Below, piece after piece: positions 24,256 to 33,176 of a stretch of DNA of 33,176 nt. A model generated the notes under the pieces. It searched no databases. It was not told the origin of the DNA and saw only the letters and a list, made by a program, of their open reading frames with translations. The stretch lies in the NCBI GenBank assembly GCA_902552985.1, contig CACDII010000008.1, forward strand, positions 1 through 33,176, written 5' to 3'. Position numbers and translations under genes: made by a program. Source of the stretch: an uncultured Pelagibacteraceae bacterium. Lineage in GTDB: Bacteria; Pseudomonadota; Alphaproteobacteria; Pelagibacterales; Pelagibacteraceae. The stretch's first letter is position 1, and every line of letters starts with the position of its first letter.

Positions 24256-25338
24256 ATGTCATTTAATACTTTTGGAAAGATATTTCGTTTCACTACTTGG
24301 GGTGAATCTCATGGACCTGCTATAGGATGCGTGGTTGATGGTTGCCCTCCAAATATAAAAATAACGGAAAAAGACATACAAATTGAATTAAATAAGAGAA
24401 AACCGGGTCAATCTAAATTTACAACTCAAAGAAAAGAAGATGATAAAGTAAATATTTTATCAGGTGTATTTGAAGGAAAAACAACAGGCACTCCAATCTC
24501 AATGATAATTTATAATAAAGACATGAGATCAAGAGATTATGAAACAATAAAAAATAAATTTAGGCCAGGACATGCTGACTACACATATTTTAAAAAATAT
24601 GGAATAAGAGATTATAGAGGTGGTGGAAGACAATCTGCTAGAGAAACGGCTTCAAGAGTTGCAGCTGGTGCAATTGCAAAAAAAGTCTTACAGAATAAAT
24701 TAGGAAATAAATATAAAGTTATTGGTGGCGTAACGCAGCTTGGAATTCTTGGTTGTGATACAAGTAAATGGGATGAAAAATTTATTTCGAAAAATTCTCT
24801 TTTTTGTCCTGATAAATCAATTATTAAAATTTGGGAAAAATATTTATTGAGTATTAGAAAATCAGGCTCTTCATGTGGAGCAATTATTGAAGTAAGAGCA
24901 AAGGGTGTTCCTATTGGATTGGGATCTCCAATTTATTCTAAATTAGATATGGACTTAGCTGCAGCTATGATGAGCATCAATGCAGTTAAAGGTGTAAATA
25001 TTGGTTCAGGTATGAACTCCGCCCAACTTACTGGAGAACAAAATTCTGATGAAATTTCTCAAACAGGTAAAAAAACCAATTTTAAATCTAACAATGCAGG
25101 AGGAATTCTGGGGGGAATATCAAGTGGACAAGATATAATTATTTCTTTTGCGGTTAAACCTACTTCATCAATTTTAAAACAAAGAAAAACTATCGATAAA
25201 TTTGGAAAAAATACTTCTATTTCGGTTAAAGGTAGACATGACCCATGTGTAGGAATAAGAGCTGTTCCAATAGGAGAAGCAATGATGCATTGCGTTATAT
25301 TAGATCACTATCTAATGAATAAAGCACAGTGTAGTTAA
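24256..25338 (+). CDS. aroC: Chorismate synthase
   Basis: This 360-residue enzyme makes chorismate from EPSP, the last shikimate-pathway step, using reduced FMN without net redox change. Family motifs are [20 protein letters not shown] at the N-terminus, [36 protein letters not shown] and the C-terminal [24 protein letters not shown] box at 24244-24249 ends only six bases before the ATG, so the mRNA may be leaderless or nearly so. It is divergent from pdxH and convergent with dxs, with a gap of just three bases. Reduced FMN must come from elsewhere, as no flavin reductase is adjacent. Confidence 0.97.
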   Translation: MSFNTFGKIFRFTTWGESHGPAIGCVVDGCPPNIKITEKDIQIELNKRKPGQSKFTTQRKEDDKVNILSGVFEGKTTGTPISMIIYNKDMRSRDYETIKNKFRPGHADYTYFKKYGIRDYRGGGRQSARETASRVAAGAIAKKVLQNKLGNKYKVIGGVTQLGILGCDTSKWDEKFISKNSLFCPDKSIIKIWEKYLLSIRKSGSSCGAIIEVRAKGVPIGLGSPIYSKLDMDLAAAMMSINAVKGVNIGSGMNSAQLTGEQNSDEISQTGKKTNFKSNNAGGILGGISSGQDIIISFAVKPTSSILKQRKTIDKFGKNTSISVKGRHDPCVGIRAVPIGEAMMHCVILDHYLMNKAQCS

Positions 25339-25341
25339 ATA

Positions 25342-27255
25342 TTATTTTTGTTTTTGTAAGACAATATTTGAATTAAGAGTATCAAGGACTTTTTCTTCAA
25401 TCGAATTTGAATCTAATCCAGCAATTTTATACATCAAATCAGGTTTGTCTTGATCGATAAATTTGTCTGGAAGTAACATTGACCTAAATTTAAGACCTTT
25501 ATCTAATAAATTTTTTTCAGTTAAAAAGTGAGATACATGTGAAGCGAAACCTCCTATAGAACCTTCTTCAATTGTAATAATTGCTTCATGATCTGTAGCT
25601 AGTTGAAATATCAAATTTTGATCCAAAGGTTTAGCAAATCTCGCATCTACAATTGTAATATTTATTCCTTTTTTTTTTAAATTTTCCGCAGCAACTAAAC
25701 AATGACTTAATCTAGCGCCAAAACTTAAAATTGCTAATTTTTTACCCTCTTGAATCAGTCTGCCTTTTCCAATTTCTATTTTTTCATCTATAGAAGGTAA
25801 TTCTAAACCTATTCCATTTCCTCTAGGATATCTAAAAGCAGATGGTCTATCATTAATATATACTGAAGTATTTATCATTCTAACTAATTCACTTTCGTCA
25901 CTAGCTGCCATAACAACGAAGTTTGGTAAAGTTGATAAATATGTAATATCAAATGATCCTGCGTGAGTTGGTCCATCTGCACCCACTAGTCCTGCTCTAT
26001 CGATTGCAAATCTTACTGGAAGTTTCTGGATAGCTATGTCGTGAACTACTTGATCATATGCTCTTTGTAAAAATGTTGAATAAATTGCTGCGTAGGGTTT
26101 TAAACCTTCTGTAGCTAAACCGCCTGCAAATGTAACCGCATGTTGTTCGGCTATACCAACATCAAACATTCTTTTTGGAAATTTTTCTCCAAAAATATCA
26201 AGCCCGGTTCCAGAAGGCATTGCCGCTGTAATAGCAACTATTTTGCTATCTTTTTCAGCATGTTTAATAAGAGTGTTTGCAAATACTTTTGTATAAGATG
26301 GTGTAGAATTTTTAGATTTTTCTTGAATTCCAGTTTCTATATTAAATTTGGATACACCATGATATTTATCATTTGATTTTTCAGCATATGAATAGCCTTT
26401 TCCTTTTTGAGTTTTTAAATGAATAATTATTGGACCTTTGTGTTTGGAGTTTTTAGCATTTTCTAAAACTGGTAATAAAACATCTAAATCGTGTCCATCT
26501 ATTGGTCCTATGTAATAGAAGCCTAAGGAATTAAAAAGTGTTCCACCGGTAATAGCTGATCTAAAAAAATCTTCAGCTTTGCTAGCTTTATCGCTAAATC
26601 TTTTTGAAAAAGCTGAAATAATTAATTTTATAGTTTCAACTAAGCTAAAATAAATTTTTCCAGAAAATAATTTTGCCAAATAAGCTCTCATGGCACCAAC
26701 TGGTTTCGCAATTGACATGTCGTTATCATTTAGAATAACAATCATTTTAGTTTTTGATGCTCCAGCATTATTCATTGCTTCATAAGCCATTCCAGCGCTC
26801 ATTGCTCCGTCACCAATTACTGCTACTACATTATTTGATTTATTATTAATTTTATTTGCAACTGCAACTCCTAGTGCTGAAGATATAGATGTAGAACTAT
26901 GTGCTGCACCAAAAGGATCATATTCACTTTCTGATCTTTTTGTAAAACCAGATAGTCCTCCTCCTTGTCTTAAAGTTCTAATTTTTTCTTTTCTTCCTGT
27001 AAGAATTTTATGTGGATAAGTTTGATGTCCAACATCCCATATCAATTTATCATTTGGAGTATCAAAAATATAATGTAGCGCTACTGTCAATTCTACTACG
27101 CCCAGGCCAGCACCAAGATGTCCACCAGTTTCTGAAACCGCACTTATCATTTCTTCCCTTACTTCATTTGATAATTCTTGTAACTTATCAACTGACAATT
27201 TTTTTATATCTGAGGGAAAATTTATATTTTTTAAATATTTATAATTCTTTTTCAT
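25342..27255 (-). CDS. dxs: 1-deoxy-D-xylulose-5-phosphate synthase
   Basis: This 637-residue thiamine-diphosphate enzyme condenses pyruvate with glyceraldehyde 3-phosphate, the entry step of the non-mevalonate isoprenoid pathway. The N-terminal half has the TPP motif [18 protein letters not shown] with [28 protein letters not shown] and KGKGYSYAE follow. The pyrimidine-binding half has [15 protein letters not shown] and [15 protein letters not shown]. The length is normal. It starts in an ATGA overlap with ispA (27252-27255), so ispA and dxs are cotranslated. The flux made here feeds quinones and, through FPP, carotenoids and retinal that proteorhodopsin would need; those later genes are not in the window. 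Confidence 0.98.
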   Translation of the reverse strand: MKKNYKYLKNINFPSDIKKLSVDKLQELSNEVREEMISAVSETGGHLGAGLGVVELTVALHYIFDTPNDKLIWDVGHQTYPHKILTGRKEKIRTLRQGGGLSGFTKRSESEYDPFGAAHSSTSISSALGVAVANKINNKSNNVVAVIGDGAMSAGMAYEAMNNAGASKTKMIVILNDNDMSIAKPVGAMRAYLAKLFSGKIYFSLVETIKLIISAFSKRFSDKASKAEDFFRSAITGGTLFNSLGFYYIGPIDGHDLDVLLPVLENAKNSKHKGPIIIHLKTQKGKGYSYAEKSNDKYHGVSKFNIETGIQEKSKNSTPSYTKVFANTLIKHAEKDSKIVAITAAMPSGTGLDIFGEKFPKRMFDVGIAEQHAVTFAGGLATEGLKPYAAIYSTFLQRAYDQVVHDIAIQKLPVRFAIDRAGLVGADGPTHAGSFDITYLSTLPNFVVMAASDESELVRMINTSVYINDRPSAFRYPRGNGIGLELPSIDEKIEIGKGRLIQEGKKLAILSFGARLSHCLVAAENLKKKGINITIVDARFAKPLDQNLIFQLATDHEAIITIEEGSIGGFASHVSHFLTEKNLLDKGLKFRSMLLPDKFIDQDKPDLMYKIAGLDSNSIEEKVLDTLNSNIVLQKQK

Positions 27256-28124
27256 TTATTTCTTGTCGATATATATTCAACAGTTTCTTGTATATCTTTA
27301 GACCTTGAACCATATTTATTAAGTTTTTTAAATAAATTAAATTTTAATTTATCACAATATTTAATCGTTTTTTTATAACCTAACAAGTCTACAATAGTTG
27401 CCTTTCCTCTTTTCTTGTCTTTTTTAGTTCTCTTTCCCACATAATTAGTATTCCCCTTAAAATCAATTAAATCATCAGTTATTTGAAATAATAAACCAAT
27501 ATCTGATCCTATTTTATTAAAAAAATTTATAACATTAGTATCTTTATTTTTAATTACTAAAGGAGCCATACAACAAAAACTAAATAATTTCCCAGTTTTT
27601 TTTATTTGCATATCAACAACTTTTTTTACTGAAACTTTTTTTTTTTCATAATATAAATCTAAGTATTGTCCGCCAGCAACTCCAGTGTGGCCTGTGCATT
27701 CAGATAAATTTTTAATTAATTCTATTTTTATTTTTTCACTAACTTTTAAATTTTTTCCAGTTAAGATCTCAAAAGCCATAGTTAGAAGAGAATTGCCAGC
27801 CAAGACTGCTGTGGACTCTCCATATTTTATATGAGTACAAGGCTTTCCTCTTCTCAAGACATCATTGTCCATACATGGCAGATCATCATGTATTAAAGAA
27901 TACGCATGAACACATTCGATAGCTGCACCAATTTTAATTAAAGTTTTATAATTTACCTTAAAAATTTTTCCAATATCGACTAATATTTTAGATCTAATTT
28001 TTTTTCCTCCAGAAAATAATCCATACTTTATTGGTCCAATCAAATTGCTTTTTTTTTGTTTGATAATATAATCTTTTAAATATAAGTTAGTTTCTCTTGC
28101 TACTTTAATAAGTTTATTTTTCAT
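27252..28124 (-). CDS. ispA: Farnesyl diphosphate synthase (IspA-like)
   Basis: This 290-residue short-chain trans-prenyltransferase has the first aspartate-rich motif DDLPCMD at residues 80-86 ([16 protein letters not shown], the bacterial DDx4D form), RRGKPCTH, and the second DDLID at 217-221 ([10 protein letters not shown]). The two-residue insertion in the first motif is typical of bacterial farnesyl or geranylgeranyl synthases. The chain length made (C15 or C20) cannot be read with confidence; C15 is assumed. It overlaps xseB by 11 bases upstream and dxs by four bases downstream, the classic xseB-ispA-dxs order of proteobacteria. Confidence 0.94.
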   Translation of the reverse strand: MKNKLIKVARETNLYLKDYIIKQKKSNLIGPIKYGLFSGGKKIRSKILVDIGKIFKVNYKTLIKIGAAIECVHAYSLIHDDLPCMDNDVLRRGKPCTHIKYGESTAVLAGNSLLTMAFEILTGKNLKVSEKIKIELIKNLSECTGHTGVAGGQYLDLYYEKKKVSVKKVVDMQIKKTGKLFSFCCMAPLVIKNKDTNVINFFNKIGSDIGLLFQITDDLIDFKGNTNYVGKRTKKDKKRGKATIVDLLGYKKTIKYCDKLKFNLFKKLNKYGSRSKDIQETVEYISTRNK

Positions 28125-28359
28125 TTTTACTTAAAACTATTTTGTTTATTTTCTGTTTTGTATTTTCACTTATATTCTTACCTTTTTTCTGAAATTTTTT
28201 TTCTAATATATTATTTAATTTTATAAGTTTTTGATATTCATCTAGAGAATTTTGAAGATTTTTTTCATTTTCTAATTTTTTAATAATTTCATTTATTTCT
28301 TTGGTTAAATCCTCTAAAGATTTTGAATTATTATCAACTAGTAAATTTTTTTCTTTCAT
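28114..28359 (-). CDS. xseB: Exodeoxyribonuclease VII small subunit
   Basis: This short, helical, lysine/glutamate-rich protein (81 residues) has a SLEDLTKEINEIIKKLEN core and a following heptad-like stretch (SLDEYQKLIKLNNILEKKF) that match XseB. XseB binds several copies to XseA to form the single-strand-specific exonuclease. xseA is not in the window. I use the ATG at 28359: an upstream in-frame codon at 28395 would overlap the divergent tsaC start and add a non-conserved MVIFHDNNTYYY. Assignment rests on size, helix pattern and the well-known xseB-ispA-dxs order, since sequence conservation in this family is low. Confidence 0.87.
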   Translation of the reverse strand: MKEKNLLVDNNSKSLEDLTKEINEIIKKLENEKNLQNSLDEYQKLIKLNNILEKKFQKKGKNISENTKQKINKIVLSKNEK

Positions 28360-28380
28360 ATAATAGTACGTATTATTATC
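28360..28380. promoter_or_regulatory. 21-base divergent spacer with near-palindrome
   Basis: The spacer between the divergent xseB and tsaC starts holds TAATAGTACGTATTATTA (28361-28378), an 18-bp inverted repeat around TACGTA with one G-T-type mismatch. Its arms (TAATAG, TATTAT) could serve as -10 elements in both directions. There is no room for two separate promoters. Confidence 0.4.
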
Positions 28381-29313
28381 ATGAAAAATAACCATTCAAA
28401 TATTAAAAAAGCTAAATTCTTTTTAAATAAAAAAGAATGTATAGGTATACCTACAGAAACTGTTTATGGTTTAGCTGCTAATGCCTATTCTGATAAAGCT
28501 ACTTCTAAAATATTTAAGCTTAAAAAAAGATCTAAAAAAAATCCACTAATTGTTCATTATCACAGTTTAAAAACTCTAAAAAAAGACTGCGTATTGAATG
28601 ATAATTTTTTTAAACTTTATAAAAAGTTTAGCCCGGGTCCATTAACATATGTATTAAAACTTAAAAATAAAAGCCAAATTTCAAAAAACGTTACAAACAA
28701 ACAAAAAACTTTAGCTGTTAGATTTCCTAAACATTTCCTAACTCAAAAACTTCTTAAAGAAATTAAATATCCTCTGGCAGCGCCTAGTGCAAATATTTCA
28801 ACAAAAATTAGTCCTGTTTGCAAAGAAGATGTGAAAGACGAGTTTGGAAAAAAAATTAAGTTTATATTAAATGGTGGCAGATCAAAAATAGGTTTAGAAT
28901 CAACTATAGTTAGTTTAGTGAATAAACCTGAAATACTTAGATTAGGAGGAACAAAAATAAATTCTATAAATACAATTCTAAAAAAAAAATTAAAGTTTAA
29001 TAGAAAAATTAAAAAAATTCTAGTACCAGGCCAAGGGAAAGTACACTATTCCCCTGGAATTCCAATCAGATTAAACGCTAAAGAACCAATGTCAGATGAG
29101 GCATTTATATTAATTAAAAAAAGAAAATTATCTGGTAAAAATTTTTATTATTTAAGCAAAACTAGAAATTTAAAACACGCAGCAAAAAATTTATACAAAA
29201 CATTTAGAATGATTAAAAATAAAAAATTTAAAAAAATTGCAGTTGAAAAAATTCCAAATTCTGGATTCGGACAAGCAATTAATGATAGACTTGATAGGGC
29301 GTCAAAATATTAA
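28381..29313 (+). CDS. L-threonylcarbamoyladenylate synthase (TsaC/Sua5 type)
   Basis: This 310-residue enzyme makes threonylcarbamoyl-AMP from threonine, bicarbonate and ATP, the first step of the universal t6A37 tRNA modification. The N-terminal YrdC domain shows GIPTETVYGLAANA, KLKKRSKKNPLIVHYHS, FSPGPLTYVLKL, LAVRFPKH and PLAAPSANIS with STIVSL. After residue 200 a linker and a small C-terminal domain (ILVPGQGKVHYSPGIPIRL, FYYLSKTRNLKHAAKNL) are those of the longer Sua5 form rather than short TsaC. The start at 28381 is 21 bases from xseB. Its stop shares a base with the next gene (TAATG at 29311-29315), linking it to the ABC exporter. Confidence 0.95.
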   Translation: MKNNHSNIKKAKFFLNKKECIGIPTETVYGLAANAYSDKATSKIFKLKKRSKKNPLIVHYHSLKTLKKDCVLNDNFFKLYKKFSPGPLTYVLKLKNKSQISKNVTNKQKTLAVRFPKHFLTQKLLKEIKYPLAAPSANISTKISPVCKEDVKDEFGKKIKFILNGGRSKIGLESTIVSLVNKPEILRLGGTKINSINTILKKKLKFNRKIKKILVPGQGKVHYSPGIPIRLNAKEPMSDEAFILIKKRKLSGKNFYYLSKTRNLKHAAKNLYKTFRMIKNKKFKKIAVEKIPNSGFGQAINDRLDRASKY

Positions 29314-30047
29314 TGGAAAAATTAGTAGAGGTTAAAAACCTTAAAAAAAAATATGGTTTAAATGAAGCTGTAAAAAATATTTCATTCAATATTCACAAAG
29401 ATGAAATTTTAGGACTTCTTGGACCCAACGGTTGTGGAAAAACAACAACAATTGGTATGTTGTTAGGTTTGCTTAAGCCATCAAATGGAGAAATATTAAT
29501 AGAAGGAAAAAAAATAGAAGAAAATAGAACAGAAACTCTTCAAAAAATAAATTTTATTTCTCCTTATATTGAACTACCTAAAAAACTTACAGTAAAACAA
29601 AATTTAATTGTGTATTGTAAACTATATAATGTTTTAGATGTTAAAAATAGAATTGAATATCTATCTCAAAAATTAAGATTAGAGGAATTATTAAATAGAG
29701 TAACCGGTGAACTTTCTTCGGGTCAAAAAAATAGAGTTAGTCTAGCGAAAGCCTTAATAAATAAACCAAAAGTTTTATTTTTAGATGAGCCAACCGCATC
29801 CCTAGATCCAGAAGTCGGTGACTTTATAAGATCTTTTTTAGAAAATTATAAAAAAGAAAATAAAATATCAATTTTGTTAGCATCTCATAATATGAATGAA
29901 GTAACAAGATTGTGTAAGACTGTATTAATGATGAAAGACGGTGCTATTATAGACAATGGACATCCTAATGATTTAATTAAAAAACACGGTAGAAAAAACT
30001 TAGAGGAAGTTTTTTTAAAACTCTCAAGGAGCGCAAATGAGTATTAA
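29313..30047 (+). CDS. ABC-2-type transporter ATP-binding protein
   Basis: This 244-residue ATPase has Walker A GPNGCGKTT at residues 37-45, a signature that reads LSSGQKN (134-140) rather than LSGGQ, and Walker B VLFLDEPTASLD. The length and the tail DNGHPNDLIKKHGRKNLEEVFLKL are typical of ABC-2 exporter ATPases (CcmA/NodI/DrrA group). Its partner permease starts inside its 3' end (11-base overlap), preceded by a good AAGGAG ribosome-binding site at 30026-30031. The exporter substrate is unknown; polysaccharide, lipid or small-molecule export are all possible. Its one-base overlap with the tsaC-like gene puts it in that operon. Confidence 0.9.
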   Translation: MEKLVEVKNLKKKYGLNEAVKNISFNIHKDEILGLLGPNGCGKTTTIGMLLGLLKPSNGEILIEGKKIEENRTETLQKINFISPYIELPKKLTVKQNLIVYCKLYNVLDVKNRIEYLSQKLRLEELLNRVTGELSSGQKNRVSLAKALINKPKVLFLDEPTASLDPEVGDFIRSFLENYKKENKISILLASHNMNEVTRLCKTVLMMKDGAIIDNGHPNDLIKKHGRKNLEEVFLKLSRSANEY

Positions 30048-30828
30048 TAGAATTTATGGATTATTTTTAAGACATTTTTATTTAATCACCAGATCTTTTC
30101 CAAGAATTTTGGATCTAATTTACTGGCCATCAATACAAATAACCCTGTGGGGATTTATTTCTAATTTTTTTGAGTCTCATAGTACATATTATAATAATGC
30201 AGTGGGTGTAATTCTTACTTGTGCTATTCTTTATGACTTTCTTTTCAGAACTAGTATTGGATTTAATATGTTATTTTTAGAGGAAATTTGGAGCAGAAAC
30301 TTTACAAACTTATTTATTGCACCAATAAAAATTGGAGAAATAATAATATCCTTAGTTTTTACTGCTTTAATTAGATCCTTAATTGGTTTGGTGCCTGCAA
30401 TTTTACTTACTTCTCCACTTTTTGGAATATCTTTAATGGATCTTGGCATTCACTTATTTGCTCTTTTTTTAAGTTTATATTTATTTGGAATTACGCTAGG
30501 TATTTTTGTTTCTGCTGGATTATTAAGATTTGGTCCATCGTTTGAAAATATAGCTTGGTCAACTATGTTTCTTTTGGCGCCACTTGGATGTATTTATTAT
30601 CCTATCGAAATTTTACCTGAAATTTTCCAAAAAATTGCTTATTTACTTCCACTAGTTTATATTTTTGAAGAAGCGAGAAATATTTTAATTCATCAAACAG
30701 TCAACTATCAAAACATAATTCAAGCACTTTATTTAAATGGTATTTATTTAATAGCAGCAATATCATTGTTTTATTATTCCTTCAGTAAAGCTCGTAAAAA
30801 GGGGACTTTAATTAATATAGGTGAATAA
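30037..30828 (+). CDS. ABC-2-type transporter permease
   Basis: This 263-residue membrane protein has about six hydrophobic spans. The N-terminal LIYWPSIQITLWGFISNFF and the later APLGCIYYPIEILPEIFQKIAYLLPLVYIFEE region form the ABC-2 signature (PIEILP...LPL), as in NodJ/DrrB/Wzm-like exporters. With the ATPase upstream it makes a complete half-size exporter. A clear AAGGAG lies five bases before the ATG. The gene ends at 30828, and the convergent wecB gene ends at the very next base, so no terminator separates them. The next-door sugar epimerase makes a glycan-related substrate conceivable, but that is only context. Confidence 0.88.
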   Translation: MSINRIYGLFLRHFYLITRSFPRILDLIYWPSIQITLWGFISNFFESHSTYYNNAVGVILTCAILYDFLFRTSIGFNMLFLEEIWSRNFTNLFIAPIKIGEIIISLVFTALIRSLIGLVPAILLTSPLFGISLMDLGIHLFALFLSLYLFGITLGIFVSAGLLRFGPSFENIAWSTMFLLAPLGCIYYPIEILPEIFQKIAYLLPLVYIFEEARNILIHQTVNYQNIIQALYLNGIYLIAAISLFYYSFSKARKKGTLINIGE

Positions 30829-31926
30829 TTATTTTTTTAGAAACTTATAAATTTTTTCAGCTACTCTACCGTCGCCAAATAAATTCAATTTTTTTATTTT
30901 GATATCATAAAATTTTCTAACAGCAGAAATAATTTTTTTTTTATCATATCCAGTCATGATATTAACTTTAGATTTTACGGTTATTTGTCTTTCTGTTGAA
31001 GTTCTTGTTGTAATACAAGGAATGCCTAAAATACTACTTTCTTCTTGAATACCTCCAGAGTCTGTAAAAACAATTCTGCAATTTTTCATTAAAAACAAAA
31101 AATCTATATATTCTAAAGGATTGGTAATTATTATATTTTTATTTAGTTTCCTTTTAAATTTTTTTAGAATTTTCTCGGTTCTTGGATGAACAGGAAAGAT
31201 AATTTTTTTTTTATATAAATTTGATATTTTATTAAAAGTATAAATAATTTTTTTAAAATTAATAGAATTATCAACTGTTTCAGGTCTATGCAATGTAGCT
31301 AAAAAATAATCTCTTTTTTTTAATTTGAATTTTTTAAGTATATTGTTTTTATTTAATAAATTTAAATTTGACTTAACTACATCTGTAATAGTGTTTCCAC
31401 TTTTTAATATTTTTTTATTTTTTAATAAATTTTCATTTTTAAGATTGTTCATATCGAACTTTGTTGGAACAAACAAAATATCAGATAATATATCAATGAT
31501 TTTTCTATTTATTTCCTCAGGCATTTTTTCGTCAAAAGATCTTAGTCCGGACTCTACATGAACAATTTTAACTTTTTTATTATCTAAATGTTGTCGATTG
31601 TATATAGAACCTGCCAAGCATCCCGCTAATGCTGTATTAGTATCTCCCTGAACTATTAAATAATTTGGTTTTTCTTTAGTTAATATATTTCCAATTTCTT
31701 TTAAACTTTTAGAAAAAAAACTAATATAAGAACTGCTATTAGCATTAATATTATATTTTGGTTTGGGAATATTAAAATAATTAAAAAAAACCTTACTCAT
31801 TATTTTTGTATAATGTTGATTTGTATTAACTAAAAAAAAATTTTCTTTCTTTTTTTTAAAAATTTTAATAAGAGATGCGAGTTTTATAATTTCTGGTCTA
31901 GTTGATAGAACTATACAAAATTTCAT
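30829..31926 (-). CDS. wecB: UDP-N-acetylglucosamine 2-epimerase (non-hydrolysing), WecB-like
   Basis: This 365-residue epimerase interconverts UDP-GlcNAc and UDP-ManNAc, the precursor of ManNAc-type sugars in surface polysaccharides. Motifs with catalytic residues are VQGDTNTALAGCLAG (Asp), HVESGLRSFDEKMPEEINR (two Glu), ATLHRPETVDN (His) and DSGGIQEESSILGIPC. The N-terminal GTRPE of the family is STRPE here, a mild change. The start is taken at the ATG at 31926; a TTG directly before it is in frame but unnecessary. The gene is divergent from the glycosyltransferase at the right edge. No UDP-ManNAc dehydrogenase is in view. Confidence 0.93.
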   Translation of the reverse strand: MKFCIVLSTRPEIIKLASLIKIFKKKKENFFLVNTNQHYTKIMSKVFFNYFNIPKPKYNINANSSSYISFFSKSLKEIGNILTKEKPNYLIVQGDTNTALAGCLAGSIYNRQHLDNKKVKIVHVESGLRSFDEKMPEEINRKIIDILSDILFVPTKFDMNNLKNENLLKNKKILKSGNTITDVVKSNLNLLNKNNILKKFKLKKRDYFLATLHRPETVDNSINFKKIIYTFNKISNLYKKKIIFPVHPRTEKILKKFKRKLNKNIIITNPLEYIDFLFLMKNCRIVFTDSGGIQEESSILGIPCITTRTSTERQITVKSKVNIMTGYDKKKIISAVRKFYDIKIKKLNLFGDGRVAEKIYKFLKK

Positions 31927-32041
31927 CAAATTATTATGTATATCAATTTTTTTAATAGTTAAACTAATTTATTTAGGATAATAAATCTTAAGCCAAATTA
32001 TTTTCTTTTTTAATCGCTGTTAGATTTGCTATAAAGAAAAA

Positions 32042-33176
32042 ATGCAGAGTTTATCTAATAAAAAATTATACATACTAATATTATTGCCTGCGGTTTTACT
32101 TGTAGTAGGTTTTTTTTTAAGTGAAGATTTATCCACTGGAGGAAGTAAATTAGATTTCGTAAGAACTACTCCTGTAATTATTGATTTTGCAAATTTTGGA
32201 TACGATAAAATAAATTATTTATCACGTCACGCTCCACTTCATTATATTTTGCTATCTATTCCTTATTTCTTATTTAATGATATTTATATAGTTAAAATAT
32301 TTTATTTTATTTTTTCTCTACTGCTGCCTTTTTTTTTATATTTAAATTTAAAAAAAATTTATAATTTTGATAAAATAAATTTACTTTTATTAAGTTCATC
32401 ATTTTTACTTTTTCCTTATTTTAGATCCTCTGCAATATGGCCAAATGCTCATTTAACAGCATTGATATTTTTATTAATAGCAAACTATTTTTATATCTTA
32501 ACTGCTCATAAAAAAAACTTTATGCATATTTTTTTAAATATTTTATTTCTTTCTTGCGCAACTTATTCAATGCAATCCTATATAGTTTTTTTTGCTTTTT
32601 ATCTCTTTAATTATTTTAAATTATATGGAAAATATTATTTTTCAAAAATATTACTTTTATGTTTTCTTTTTTCAATACCTGGCTTTTTTTTAGTTTTCTA
32701 CAGTGAAATTATTTCAAAATTAGAATTTACAGCTGATATCTACTATACCCTTGTTACTAACGCATCTATTACTTTTTTCTTCATTTGTTTTTTAATATTA
32801 AACTCAAAAAATTTTAAAATAATTAAAGAGACTTTTGTAAAATCAAATAAAACCGAAATAATTTCTATATTGCTTATTTTTTGTTTTATTGTATCAAATT
32901 TTAGTTATGATCTTTTGTTAGGTGGGGGTTTTTTCTACAAGCTTTCTTATTTGCTTTTAAAAAATAACGTTATTTTTTATTTATCTTCTTTCCTTGGTTT
33001 TATATTAATTTATTTGATATTTAAAAAAGATAAAAAAATTTTAATACCAATAATTTTGGTTAATTTAACAGCTATTAACTATAGTATTTCTCAAAAATAT
33101 TTCGAACCTTTATTGTTAATTTTAATATTTATACTTTTTAAAAATTTTTTAGTATCAAATCTCTTATCAAGAACAA
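32042..33176 (+). CDS. Polytopic membrane glycosyltransferase, probably GT-C type (partial)
   Basis: From the ATG at 32042 the frame stays open for 378 codons to the window edge, so the C-terminus is missing. The product is an extremely hydrophobic, F/I/L-rich membrane protein with roughly ten spans. After the first span a loop carries SEDLSTGGSKLDF and then YDKINYLSRHAPLHYILLSI. This layout (one span, an acidic periplasmic loop, then a conserved H/P stretch) resembles GT-C glycosyltransferases of the ArnT/PMT kind, which use polyprenyl-phosphate sugars. I do not recognise a specific family. It is divergent from the sugar epimerase gene with 115 bases between. A Wzy-type polymerase or an uncharacterised membrane protein are alternatives. 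Confidence 0.6.
   Translation, partial: MQSLSNKKLYILILLPAVLLVVGFFLSEDLSTGGSKLDFVRTTPVIIDFANFGYDKINYLSRHAPLHYILLSIPYFLFNDIYIVKIFYFIFSLLLPFFLYLNLKKIYNFDKINLLLLSSSFLLFPYFRSSAIWPNAHLTALIFLLIANYFYILTAHKKNFMHIFLNILFLSCATYSMQSYIVFFAFYLFNYFKLYGKYYFSKILLLCFLFSIPGFFLVFYSEIISKLEFTADIYYTLVTNASITFFFICFLILNSKNFKIIKETFVKSNKTEIISILLIFCFIVSNFSYDLLLGGGFFYKLSYLLLKNNVIFYLSSFLGFILIYLIFKKDKKILIPIILVNLTAINYSISQKYFEPLLLILIFILFKNFLVSNLLSRT

Noticed and set aside
28360..28395. Longer xseB starting at 28395
   Set aside because: It would overlap the divergent tsaC start and adds a non-conserved aromatic stretch; the internal ATG at 28359 gives the normal XseB size.
1..33176. CRISPR array, insertion sequence, prophage, tRNA or attachment site
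   Set aside because: I saw no regularly spaced direct repeats, transposase or integrase motifs, tRNA-like cloverleaf or T-loop consensus anywhere in the window.

Overview
The window looks like a piece of a SAR11-type (Pelagibacterales) alphaproteobacterial genome. It is very AT-rich (about 30% GC by eye) and almost entirely coding, with only one stretch over 300 bases without a gene. Genes abut or overlap by 1-17 bases. It carries a proteorhodopsin (blue-tuned by its spectral residue) followed by ferredoxin and ferredoxin reductase, plus pyruvate phosphate dikinase and propionyl-CoA synthetase. I found no tRNA, rRNA, insertion sequence, phage gene or CRISPR array.

Layout. 1-3422 (minus): branched-chain amino-acid-type ABC importer livG-livF-livH-livM, with livM running off the left edge. 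3491-4177 (minus): small outer-membrane beta-barrel candidate ending in a strong intrinsic terminator that touches livG. 4178-4494: the only long gap. 4495-5974 (minus): SAM methyltransferase and a divergent pyrroline-5-carboxylate-reductase-like gene. 6124-6696 (plus): DUF2805 protein and glutaredoxin, preceded by a strong hairpin. 6680-9485 (minus): proteorhodopsin, terminator, [2Fe-2S] ferredoxin, ferredoxin-NADP reductase, GST-like oxidoreductase. 9701-11925 (plus): prpE and an SMR transporter. 11918-13225 (minus): dihydroorotase-like amidohydrolase. 13269-16049 (plus): YgfZ-like protein, nadA, nadC. 16038-22473 (minus): ppdK, glyS, glyQ, S49 peptidase. 22587-25338: ispB (plus), pdxH (minus), aroC (plus). 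25342-28359 (minus): dxs, ispA, xseB. 28381-30828 (plus): tsaC and an ABC-2 exporter pair. 30829-31926 (minus): wecB. 32042 to the right edge (plus): a polytopic, probably GT-C-type glycosyltransferase that is cut off.

How it fits together. Proteorhodopsin would pump protons in light, and the co-directional ferredoxin/reductase/GST genes with the nearby glutaredoxin form a redox neighbourhood. Dxs, IspA and IspB supply isoprenoids (quinone side chain, and FPP upstream of carotenoid/retinal), but no carotenoid or retinal genes are present here. NadA/NadC, PdxH, AroC and the dihydroorotase candidate are cofactor, aromatic and pyrimidine biosynthesis. The right end (ABC-2 exporter, UDP-GlcNAc epimerase, polytopic glycosyltransferase) suggests the start of a surface-glycan region.

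I see no plainly new multi-gene system. The items most worth a second look are the two strong terminators pressed against the next co-directional gene, the hairpin RNA candidate at 6010-6056, the 18-bp palindrome in the proteorhodopsin leader, the His-to-Gln change in the amidohydrolase metal motif, and six convergent gene pairs with no room for a terminator.
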